Program-made: the position numbers and the translations under genes | Source of the DNA: Butyriboletus loyo | Lineage: Eukaryota > Basidiomycota > Agaricomycetes > Boletales > Boletaceae | Assembly (NCBI GenBank): GCA_038093515.1 | Contig: JBBPSI010000298.1 | Location: forward strand, 1-26,480 | Direction of reading: 5' to 3' | Length of the DNA stretch: 26,480 bases | Notes under the pieces: generated by a model | Told to the model about the DNA's origin: nothing | Seen by the model: only the letters and a program-made list of their open reading frames with translations | The model's database searches: none | Shown: positions 9,833-19,190 of the stretch, piece after piece | Layout: the number at the start of each line of letters is the position of its first letter | How positions within the stretch are numbered: the stretch's first letter is position 1

Positions 9833-11083
9833 TCACTGGGATGCTCCCTCGTTGAAGTCATTGTTGTAAGCATCATCGGCAGAGACATCTGCCCAGATGT
9901 CATCCCTGAAGGTGCAGTTGGTGATGATGTGGCCAATGGCACCACATAAACCACAGACACACCTTGGACAAAACTCCTGAATATGACCAGGGGCGATCTG
10001 ATGGCAGAACGGGCAGGTGTAGTTGGACAGTCCCTGTGGAAGTGACTGATGGTGCCACATTCAAAGCAGAGCTGCAGGCAGACGAGGCGAGGTCGAGCAG
10101 GGCCTGGGCTGGGACCAGGGGATCGGTCATCCAGGATAATAGGGGAATCACAAGTCCCCCAGTTGGCGAGGTAGGGAGGCAGGGGTCCGTAGGAGGAGCC
10201 GTTAGAACTACCAGCTGCAGCGAGGGGGGAGGAGATGTGAGGGATGAGCTGGATGGCAGGGGTTCCTCATTGAGTGGGGGGCTGGGGGGTGATGGAACGT
10301 ACGGCTCTATTGGCAATTCTCCGTCCTGTGGCAGTGAGGGTAACCGACCCAGGGATAGTTCCGACCTGGAGGAGTGCTTGGCAAGGTTGGCGACGCACTG
10401 TGCGAGGCGGTAGGGGGGAGTGTCGACAAGCAACCTGGGGCTCATCGACGTCGGTCCGAAAGGACTCTAGGGACTTCCCGGTGGTCTCACACAACGAATC
10501 AGCTACCAGTGTGGTTGCAGGCAACTCTCGAGTGGATGGCGCTGGAATAGGTACAGGCGAAGGAGATCTTGCTGGGGGAGAATGAGGCACTGGATTGGGG
10601 CTGCGAGCCATGGGACAGAGGTAGCCGATACAGTCGGCTAAGTGGAGGTAGAATTGCCACTCTCTAGGAGCAAGCGCGATGAGGATAGGATGGAGGACTG
10701 GGGCCAGAATACCTGGCAGTAACTGATCAACCACATAACCGAAGCCTTCAGCATGGAGGATGTCGAGGGTGTATCCCCTGGCCTCCATCAGGGAGGACTC
10801 AAGGGTGGCAGCGTATAAAGGGCTGGTTGTCCAGACAAAGATGGGTATGGATGGTGTGGGCGAGGGCGTAGGAGCGGTAGAGAGAAGCAAGGGTGTGGAG
10901 GACATAGTTCCCAGTGAAGTCCATGCGCTGATCCAGGGTGTAGGTGGCGACGGGATTTTCCAAGATGGCAGTGTAGAGGACACGGTGGGAAGACACTGGG
11001 AGGCAAGATGAGTGGACGGGGGGCTGAGGCAGAAGGGGGGCATCATTCTCAGAGGCATTATTCTCAGTGGGAGGGATGGCCAT
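9833..11083 (-). pseudogene. ORF3: zinc-knuckle protein, copy 2
   Basis: Second copy of the ORF at 7445-8698, with the same start context (TAA, 9 nt, ATG at 11083-11081) and nearly the same length. The N-terminal part, Pro-rich middle and three zinc knuckles are all present. In the first knuckle the spacer C seen in copy 1 is S, but the ligands are kept. Breaks differ from copy 1: a 2-bp loss near 10825, a TGA near 10270 where copy 1 has CGA, and a one-base loss near 10025 inside the knuckle region. Because the two copies are broken in different places, the ancestral gene was very likely intact. Function unknown. Confidence 0.8.
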
Positions 11084-11092
11084 TTTCGAGTT

Positions 11093-11759
11093 TTACAGCG
11101 AAGATGGGGAGGGAAAATCCTTGGGGTGGCGCAGCTTATAAGCCTTGAGCAAGGCCTGCGCATGGACCAGGTTCCCGTTTGGTTCCCAGGTGTTCTCCGC
11201 TGCGGAATACCCTTTCCAGGAGACCAGGAACTGGCAGCATCCCTTGGATCTGCGATGCGATAGGATCCAATCGATCTCATACTCTTCATCTCTGTCTATC
11301 ATTTCCGGAGGGGGATTGGTAAAGTTCGGGCTGTGCTCCGCTGTTTCGTGATAAGGAGTCAGGAGTGACGCATGGAAGACATCATGAATCTTCCAGGTTG
11401 GTGGTAGTCAGAGTCTATATGCCACAGGGGAGATCACTTGTGCGATCTCGAATGGTCCTTCCCTTCTTGGTGTGAGCTTCTTCGACAGGTACATGAGTTG
11501 AAGGTTACATCCTTCAAGCCAAACCTTATCGCCAGTCTTCCATGGGCGGAACTTGGATGAGATCCGTTCCTTCATCAACTGGCATGCTTTCTTGTGGGCT
11601 TCTAAAGCTTCTGTTCAGGCTCCCATCAGTTCCAAGAGTCTGGACTCAAGAGCAGGGAGGAACGTCTTTCCGATTGGAGGATAAGACCCCGGCTCATAAC
11701 CGACCATCAGGGAGAACAGAGTCACATTGGTCGACAAGTGAGTCATGGAGTTGTGGGAG
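11093..11759 (-). pseudogene. Integrase C-terminus with chromodomain, copy 2
   Basis: Paralogue of 8708-9365. The integrase core end (HLSTNVTLFSLMVGYEPG, about 11740) is followed by the SH3-like tail and a chromodomain (about 11290-11150; FLVSWKGY, NTWEPNGN). A stop lies near 11410. The stop TAA at 11095-11093 precedes ORF3 copy 2. The frame continues into 12263 when the solo LTR at 11765-12262 and one AATTC are removed. Confidence 0.9.
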
Positions 11760-11764
11760 AATTC

Positions 11765-12262
11765 TGTTATAATTGTATCTCTTATAACTATCTTTTGTGT
11801 TAGGACTTCGTCATATTTCTCTTTCAAAGGTCATGTGACTTAGTGCACATGATCGTGGGATTATACATGTGACCACAAGCTGACTAAGCATATGACGTCA
11901 TGGTCCAGACTGGCCCAGACTCTATGACATCACACCTCATGTATTTAATCTCCGTTTACTTCTCTTCTTTTTGATTGCTGTCGACTTCTAATTCCCATCA
12001 TCGTCGACTCGTGACTTCTTCATATATACATGTATAGTAACTAGTCTCGCACACTACATGGTCTGTGCGCATTCCCTTGTAATATAAAAGGGCTTGTGGT
12101 TGCGGCTAGGATTCCCTAGCTTTAACCACTTGTCTTATTTGCTGGCAACAGTTGAGAAGATTAAGGTCTGAGCTATCCTCATTACCATCGCCAGTACTTG
12201 TGTAGTACTGCAACAGTTGCGGAACCCCGTGTGCCACTTGATAACTCCGTTGTCTCGTAACA
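11765..12262 (+). repeat. Solo family-2 LTR (498 bp) in the integrase
   Basis: TGTTATAATTG...CTCGTAACA ends and a target duplication AATTC at 11760-11764 and 12263-12267. It is the inverse orientation of 13516-14014 and 22998-23421. Core promoter: CATGGTCTGTGCGCA at 12057-12071, then 11 bp, then TATAAA at 12083-12088. The two CACGTG sites kept in the other family-2 LTRs read CATGTG and CACATG here, as expected from CpG decay. No coding sequence of its own. Confidence 0.95.
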
Positions 12263-12786
12263 AATTCGGCCATAGGGAGGAGTTCGGCCCATCGTTCCGG
12301 GTGACCGTCACAGAAGATCCTTAGATATGTTTCCAATTCTTGGTTGACTCGTTCTGTTTTGCCGTCGGTCTGAGGGTGGTATGCGGAGGAAAGGGCAAGG
12401 TTGTAATCAAGGAGCCTTGCGAGTTCCCTGGCGAAGGCGGATGCAAACTGAGGGCCTCAGTCGGAGATGCAGTGGGAGTGAAGGCCGAATCGGAGGAAGA
12501 CTGTTTTGAAAAACAGCTTGGCGACTCCTGCTGTGTCGACGTCTTTGTTGCAAGGGGAATAAATTACCCCCTTCGTAAGCCCATGGTCTACCACAACCAT
12601 GACTGAATCATATCCCAAAGAGGGAGGGAGAGTGGTGATGAGGTTGACAGAGACCTGTTTGAAAGGGTGAGAGGCCACGCTGGCCAGAGGAGTAAGAGGG
12701 GGAACAGTGGGATGGGTATTGACCTTATGCGCCTGGCAAATGGCACAGCCGGAGACAAAACATGGGATGAGATTTGCCATGCCAGG
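12263..12786 (-). pseudogene. Family-1 integrase core
   Basis: On the minus strand this holds the CX2C of the zinc-binding domain (GCAICQAH, about 12745), the core and the final catalytic region (TERVNQELE, about 12330). The first catalytic Asp of the DDE triad appears as Asn (VNLITTLP, about 12645). The second Asp is followed by a TGA in place of Arg (ISD-stop-GPQF, about 12455). A stop also separates this part from the zinc-binding start at 12787. The enzyme is dead in this copy. Confidence 0.88.
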
Positions 12787-13510
12787 CTACCAGTAATCCC
12801 ACTGCACCAGGTTCTGGGTGTGGAAGATGCCACCATGGCCTCCAGCAGGCCTTTCGTGCAAGGAGCAGATGAGGTTGACCCGAGTGGCCTCAGGAATATA
12901 CCACTTCTTCCGGAAATACAACTCCTTGCCATTGAAGTCCCAATCACCAGCATTCATTTTAGGAAAAAGGGGCAAGTCTTCGTACAATGCCTGCATGCAC
13001 CGTTTAATCATGGGATCGCTAGGGGACGAGGCAGTGATCTTTTCTGCGAGAGCAAGGTCGATTTTCCTGGCGAACAGGTTATCAGGAAGGAGAGTAATCT
13101 CCTGATTGTCTGTGGAGGTGTCAACGTTGTCGCACCAGGACAGGGCATTGGCAGGACCCATCTGAGTCCCAGGGATGTGGTGGAAATGCAGGTCGAAATC
13201 CTGCAAGAACATGAGCCAGCATGCCTGCCGGCGGGACAGCTTATTGGGTTGGCGGAAGTAAGTGAGGTTCTTGTGGTCGGTGAGAACCTCCACTTGGTGA
13301 CCAGTACCACACAGGTAGTGTTGCCACTCTTCCAACGCGTGAATGACCATGAGCAACTCGCGATCATAGATATTGTAGTTGCGCTCTGCGGGTGAGAGCG
13401 TCTTTGAAAGGTATGCGCAAGGATGCAAATCGCCATTGACATCCTTTTGCATGAGTACTGCTCCAGTGGCAGTGAGAGAAGCATCCATCATGACAGCAAA
13501 TGGTTTCATG
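12787..13510 (-). pseudogene. Family-1 RNase H and integrase zinc-binding start
   Basis: RNase H motifs run in order: MMDASLTATGAVL (about 13480), YDRELLMVIHALEEW (about 13360) and LTDHKNL (about 13280). The end normally reads ADALSR and here reads ANALSW. The linker and the His pair of the integrase zinc domain (RPAGGHGG, about 12830) follow. A TAG in place of Trp ends the frame at 12787. It joins in frame to 14020-14262 once the solo LTR at 13516-14014 is removed (504 bp including the duplication). Confidence 0.9.
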
Positions 13511-13515
13511 ATGTT

Positions 13516-14014
13516 TGTTACGAGACAACAGAGTTATCAAGTGGCACACGGGGTTCCGCAACTGTTGCAGCTAAACACAATAGCTGGCGAGTGTAATGAG
13601 GATAGCTCAGACCTTAATCTTCTCAACTGTTGCCAGCAAATAAGACAAGTGGTTAAAGCTAGGGAATCCTAGCCGCAACCACAAGCCCTTTTTATATTAC
13701 AGGGGAATGCGCACAGACCATGCAGTGCGTGAGACTAGTTTCTATACATGTACATATGAAGAAGTCACGAGTCGACGATGATGAAAGATAGAAGTCGATA
13801 GTGATCAAAAAGAAGAGAAGCAAACGGAGATTAAATACATGAGGCGTGATATCATAGAGTCTGGGCCAGTCTGGACCATGACGCCATATGCTTAGTCAGC
13901 CTGTGGTCACATGTATAATCCCACGATCACGTGCGTTAAGTCACGTGACCTTTGAAAGAGAAATATGATGAAGTCTGAACGCAAAAGCTAGTTATAAGAG
14001 ATACAATTATAACA
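13516..14014 (-). repeat. Solo family-2 LTR (499 bp) in RT/RNase H
   Basis: TGTTACGAG...AATTATAACA on the plus strand, with target duplication ATGTT at 13511-13515 and 14015-14019. Inverted relative to 11765-12262. Promoter motif at 13708-13722 and TATAAA at 13691-13696, 11 bp apart. Two intact CACGTG sites lie at 13928-13933 and 13942-13947. No coding sequence of its own. Confidence 0.95.
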
Positions 14015-14019
14015 ATGTT

Positions 14020-15520
14020 GGGCATCGAGAGGACAGGTTGGCGTAGGAACAATTGCTTGATTGCTTGGAACGCTTGTTCACAGGCAGGGGTCCAAGCCCA
14101 CAGGGAGTTTTTCTTCATCAGGTCGTGGAGTGGCTTTGCGATATGGGAGAAGTCTTGGATGAACCTCTGGTAGAAGTTGCAGAACCCTATGAAAGATCTA
14201 ACAGCTTTTACCAAAGTCGGGGGGTTCCACTTGCGAATTGCTTTTAGTTTAGTAGGGTCCATCTTGACCTGTCCTTCTCAGACCATCATTCCAAGGTATT
14301 CCACTTCCTCGGCATCAAACGAACATTTCTCCAGTTTGAGGAACAGTTTATGTTCTCGCAATCTTTCCAAGACTCGGATAGTCCGTGCTTCATGTTCCGG
14401 AGCTATGGCTGAATGGATCAGAAGATCGTCCATGTAGATAACCAGCCATCCTTCGGCCATGAGATCACCAAAGATGTGGTCCATCAGCACCTGGAACGTG
14501 GTGAGAGAGTTGCAAAGACCAAAGAACATAACTGTCGGTTCAAACAGCCCTTGGGGGGTGATGAATGCTGCCTTCCACCGGTCGTTCGGTCTGATCAGGA
14601 CGTTGTTGTATCCCCAGCGGATATCCATCTTGGTGAAGATTCTCGATCCCTTGAGACAATCAACGAGGTCAGAGATGAGGGGGAGGGGGTAGGTGTTCTT
14701 GACCATATGAGAATTTAGGTACCGATAGTCTTGACAGGGGCATAGCAAGCCATCTTTCTTGGAAACAAAGAAGAAAGGCACTGCTTGGGGTGATTTCAAG
14801 GAAGTGATCTTCCCGGACTTGAGGTGTTCCTCAATGAATGCTTTGCACGCCTCTGACTCCTTTGGGTTCAAGGGGTAGACTTTGGTGACTTTCGGAATGA
14901 AGTCTTTCTCGAGGTCAATGGCGTGATCAAATGACCTGGATGGGGGCAACTCCTCGGTGTTCTTTTTATCAAAGACGTCCACAAATGACTTGAATGGGGT
15001 TGGGAGAACTGCTTTCTCCTTGACGGTTTGGGCGGTGATTTCGGTGGTGATGGTTGCCTTTCTAACAGGGTAGGCATCCCTTGCTGAAGCGTCTACTCGC
15101 TTCTTCCAGAGCTTGGCAATCTTGGAGTCTGGGTCCAAGTCTAGATACCTTACTAGGTAGCGCTGCGTAATTGCCTGAGGGGAGTCGTGTCGGGGCTTCT
15201 TTATCTGATCCGGGAGATCAATGTGGCCAGTGGCCCAATCTATTACCAGGTTGGCTTCTCGTAACCATGGTAGTCCCAGGATCATGTTCTCTTTGCCAAT
15301 GTTGAGGACTAGGAAACTCTGTTCCTCCTTGGTTTCTCCAATTCTGACAGAGATGGTGACCTTGTGTTGGATTACTCCTCCTTGATTGTTGGACCCGTCC
15401 ACATTCTGTGCACAGAGTGGCTTGGGGAGGCGTTCCATCGGTAGCCTCTTTTGCTTCACTAGATCTCAGTCTATGAAGCATCCACTTGCGCTGCTGTCTA
15501 CCAGGGCGAATGTGTCGACG
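14020..15520 (-). pseudogene. Family-1 protease and reverse transcriptase
   Basis: Retroviral-type aspartic protease first (about 15520-15200): the active site reads DSSA instead of DSGA, followed by the second conserved block ILGLPWL (about 15280). Then RT: DHAIDL (about 14930), FVSKKDG (about 14770), DYRYLNS, YMDDLL catalytic box (about 14425) and VEYLGM (about 14300), and the RT/RNase H connection (FIGFCNFYQRF, about 14180). In-frame TGA codons lie just after the protease active site (about 15470) and at 14278-14280. The frame is otherwise continuous from protease to connection. RT copies the element RNA; this copy is not functional. Confidence 0.92.
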
Positions 15521-15699
15521 ATTTGTCCCCCTTCATGCGTGAAAATTGACACTGGGACTCAAATAGATTGCACATGGGGATTTGATAAAACTACAGGGGC
15601 GATTACATGGAGAGGCGAAGACGTCGAAACTTCCCTCTCTTTCAAAAATCCTTTGGCCATTCTTCGGCCACCTTGGTTGCTGCGACGGGCAGCTTCTCT

Positions 15700-16420
15700 T
15701 CTTCATTGTTGAAGCATGCCTTGAGGACGTTCAAGACATCTTCCTGTTGGGTGCCTCGACCCTTCAACTCGGACAGGTAGTCAACAAGTGGGGAGGGCTT
15801 AGGTTTGGGGGGTGTGACGACGGCGGTGCGCGCGCGCTGAGGGTTGCAAGGGGGACGGGAGGCAGTCCTTGGGAGTTCTGTCCATTACAAGGGGGGCGAG
15901 GATGGTTGGTCGAGTGACAGCTGACTTGGTGCCATATGAAGCACTTGTTCTGCTTCATGTACTCCACATGTTGTGCGGGAGTAAGTCAGACCACGTCAAT
16001 GTCCATGGTGTTAGGGTGAGGAGCCATCAGGAGGCATCCTCGTTCAAGCCAGTGAAGTCCTTGGGGACGATGTTTTTCTTTTCGGACATGTCATCGTTGT
16101 CGTTGTCTGGGAAGTATGCAGGAGGGTAGTATGGTGGGGATGGGGAGTGGGAAACGTGGGGGGTTTTGTCAAGGTAGTCGCTGTTGTAGTCATCGTCGTC
16201 TGGAGCTTGTTCAGATCCTTGCCCTAGACCCTGGTCCTCAGGTTGATAAGAGGATTCGGGGTCTGGCTGGGGCTGAGGGTCTGGTTGGGCGGGAGAGTGC
16301 GGCAGCGACAGGTTGTCGACAACGATAGGTTCTGGTTCAGGGGATGGAACACAGAAAGAGCAACCGACGTGTCTTGAGTGTGGGATGGAAATGGTGGGCG
16401 AGAGGGGAGGGCGGCTTTAC
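15700..16420 (-). pseudogene. Family-1 gag remnant, capsid region missing
   Basis: The minus strand shows a Pro/Gln/Asp-rich N-terminal part (about 16350-16100), a MSEKKNIVPKDFTGLN segment (about 16090-16045) and then, without the usual 150-250 residues of capsid, the C-terminal part beginning PNTMDID (about 16005). The zinc knuckle follows (KCFIWHQV, about 15945), its second Cys replaced by Trp, and then the tail LVDYLSELKGRG (about 15790). Stops interrupt it. I infer an internal deletion at about 16035-16045. The protein start is unclear because no good ATG lies near the 5' LTR. No primer-binding site starting TGG could be seen next to 16458. Confidence 0.75.
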
Positions 16421-16458
16421 TGCTGAGAAGCAGAAGCGAGGTGAAGATCTAGTTCTTT

Positions 16459-16884
16459 TGTTATGCTGGGTGCTAACAACTAGAACTCTGAGGCGGCGCT
16501 CTGGAGTAGCCGCAGGACTCGTGAAGCATTTCTGAGCTGGGTCTCAGACTATGCCTTAGTGCGCACACTAAGAGTCTGGAGAGGAAACTAATTGCTAGCA
16601 GTGAACTGCATAGAACTAGATAAAGTACATGGGTGTAAAGACCGAGTCTTTATACTACAGAAGTCTGCGCACAGACCATGCCACTAATCGGGCAGCAAGG
16701 GTGAAAGTACAAATGAGGAAGGAGTACTCTAGAACGTTCTGGAGTACGAAAGAAAGTGTGTCTGTGCGCAAGAAGTGATGACTAAGTTGAATGCTCACAG
16801 TGTTCAAAGAAAAGTAGGTGAAGCCTAGGTGAAAACAGTAGTCCAAACGGTAGAGGGGAAAAAAGATAGTCCACTACCGTAACA
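16459..16884 (-). repeat. Family-1 LTR, outer 5' LTR (426 bp)
   Basis: Partner of 6913-7393 by sequence and by the shared GAGAT duplication (16885-16889). Promoter motif at 16666-16680, then 11 bp, then TATAAA at 16649-16654 on the minus strand. Carries one 18-bp unit instead of four. Confidence 0.95.
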
Positions 16885-16891
16885 GAGATGG

Positions 16892-17674
16892 TGTTATGCT
16901 GGAGTGCGAAACAACTAGCAGTGAGCACTTGAATAGGGGCTCGAGCCTAATCAGAAAAATGGCCGACTTGTGTAGACGATGCTATTGGGCTTCTGCAGAG
17001 CAAGTGTCAGCGAGATGTCATATGGTGGTGACCAGATGAGATTGAGCTGAGGCTTATCGGCTCTATTGGCAGATGGGGTATAAGCTAGATTGCTAGGCAC
17101 TTGGTAGCTGCATAGAATTAGCTAGAGAACTTGTACTAGTCTAAGTACGCATATATATACTAAATAGATATTGTGCACAGACCGAGCTGTGCATGGCAGC
17201 AAGGGTGAAGGGTTATGAGTTGATGCGAGGCATAACGGTGAAATGGGAAGCAGCAAAGTGCTGGTAACGAGGGAGCGAAGCTCCAGGAAAGATGGTGACA
17301 TTGTCAGCGAATAAGAAGAGCTGAAGGCGAAGTGACAATGTCCATGAGGCAAGCTCCACAGGGCAAAGGGGACGCGAACGGCGGAGCCCTTGGATATGGG
17401 TCTTGACGTGAAGGTACAATGCATCATAATCTAGTCCCGTGATGTAACAAATGTCATTGGTTAAGAAATGGAGGATGCAACAGCTCAACTGAGGGTCCAG
17501 CCCGACAGGGTGACAGCATAGGGGCTATCTCAGTGTAGCGGCACTGAGACTTGTGGAAGGACTGGGAAAGTGGGTAACGTCCACTAGGCAACTAGGAAGT
17601 GGGCGATGGGCGGCAAGGACGCATGAGCGTGGGAAAACGAGTGGCAGGGTATTCTTAGGGGTAAAACTGTAACA
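16892..17674 (-). repeat. Solo LTR of a third family (783 bp)
   Basis: Starts TGTTATGCTGG and ends CTGTAACA. The target duplication GATGG is at 16887-16891 and 17675-17679. The body is unlike families 1 and 2, but on the minus strand it has CTCGGTCTGTGCACA (17186-17172), 12 bp, then TATATA (17159-17154), the same promoter layout. No coding capacity seen. Confidence 0.92.
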
Positions 17675-18269
17675 GATGGTTCAGGGAATGTCAGAGTACA
17701 GCGTGACATCATTCTATGCCTTCAAGGTGGTGGTCTACATTGTATCAGCAACCTCCATCCCTCCTACCTTCCTCTCCACTATGTCCTTCTCTTTCCACAT
17801 GGAGAAGAGGGCTGGCATCTCAATATTCCACTTCAGCTAAACAATGGTTGTCCATATCACTCCAAGAAGGTCACCCAGCTGCTTTGGTATGCCTACAGGT
17901 TGCATATTTGACCACCAGCATTTGAGCCACCCAATCTCTTCAAAGGGGAAAGACTATTCCAGCAGTTGGTCTGTGATGCTTGGGCTTCCATTGATCAGTG
18001 CAATCTTACCTGGGTTGCCAACAATCAGACAAAGCTTAGAGCTAATCTATATCAAGGCTTGAGGGATCATATGGTTCAAGATGCTGGTCAAGACATGGCC
18101 CAAGTTGGTCGTGTCATTCTTCCTTCCACTCACAAGGGTGGGCCTCGCCACATGCAGCAACTTCTTCAAGACTCCTTGGCCATCTGTAGAGAATACAGAA
18201 AGCCAGACCTTTTCCTCACCATGACTGCCAATGGGAGCTGGCCAGAGATTACTCAAAATCTGCTTCCAG

Positions 18270-18318
18270 GTATGTGTCTCATTAGATTTGATTATTTACA
18301 AGTCTGACCATCCTGTAG
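18270..18318 (+). other. 49-bp spliceosomal intron in the Helitron gene
   Basis: It begins GTATGT, has a CTGAC branch-site match at 18303-18307 and ends TAG. The frame before it and the frame after it differ by one base, and removal of 49 bp joins them at the conserved junction between LLP and QSAVDRPDLV. Confidence 0.88.
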
Positions 18319-19136
18319 ATCAATCTGCTGTAGATAGGCCTGATCTGGTGACATGTGTCTTTCATGGCAAGCAGCAAGCTTTGGTGAAGAAGATTCTTGA
18401 TGGCTACTTTGGTCAAGTGGCTGGCCCCAAAGATGCTTGGAGAGTGGTGCTTGCAAGAAGCACTTTCCAAAGCCATTCTCTGATCACACCATCATCAAGA
18501 AGGATGGCTATCCTGACTATGCTCGCCCTGACAATGGCAGGACTGTTCAAAAGTGTCAGGATGTCTTAAGCAACAAGGATGTTGTCCCTCATCCAAGAGA
18601 GCTATTAGTTCAATTTGACTGTCACATCAACTTGGAAGTCTGTGGCTCCATCAAGGCTGTCAAGTACATCCACAAGTACATCTACAAGGGTCCAGATCAT
18701 GCCACCATTCAGACAGAGGGTCATGATGAGATTCGCTCTTATCTTGATGCCAGATATGTCTTTTCCACCCAGGCTTGCCACAATATCTTGGAATTCCCCA
18801 TGCACATGGAATGGCCAGCTGTCTATTGTCTCTCAGTCCATCTCCCTGGCCAGCAGTCCATTGTTTTTCGTGCTGAAGCTCAAATAGACAATGTGGTCAA
18901 CAATGCAAAGGATACTCAACTGCTTGGATGGTTCAAGGCCAATGCAAATCCTGAGCTTATTGCTGCTGGAGCACACAACCACCTCTATCAGGAATTTCCC
19001 AAGTACTTTGTCTGGAACAAGAGTACTGCCATCTGAAAGATTCATCAAAGATACAAGGCCATTGGACGCATGTATAGCATTCCTCCCTCAGCTGGTGAAG
19101 CCTTCTACTTGCGCCTTCTGCTCACTGTGGTTAAAG

Positions 19137-19190
19137 GTGAGATTGGTTATGATTTAGATGGAGCAGAACTAAACATTCATTTTCTCATAG
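19137..19190 (+). other. 54-bp spliceosomal intron in the Helitron gene
   Basis: It begins GTGAGA, has an ACTAAAC branch-like site about 20 bp before the end and ends CATAG. The 18 codons it adds are not part of the conserved protein, which continues VVK to GATSYEHL across it. The length is a multiple of three, so the frame stays open. Confidence 0.8.

Larger units (their letters stand above)
6913..16884 (-). mobile_element. Family-1 Ty3/Gypsy chromovirus composite
   Basis: The outer LTRs are 6913-7393 and 16459-16884, both beginning TGTTA and ending TAACA. The target duplication GAGAT is at 6908-6912 and 16885-16889, so the two outer LTRs came in as one insertion into the Helitron gene. The interior holds an extra LTR (9366-9781) and a second copy of the 3' coding region, plus two solo family-2 LTRs. 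The minus-strand order is gag, protease, RT, RNase H, integrase, chromodomain, ORF3. All genes are broken. The extra LTR has no partner, so a second element probably inserted into the first and the pair then recombined. Confidence 0.9.

Noticed and set aside
12667..13395. Plus-strand ORF of 242 codons
   Set aside because: Antisense to RNase H and integrase coding sequence whose motifs are clear on the minus strand.
16440..16458. Primer-binding site next to the 5' LTR
   Set aside because: No TGG start or tRNA 3' end match could be recognised; priming may be by another mechanism or the site has decayed.
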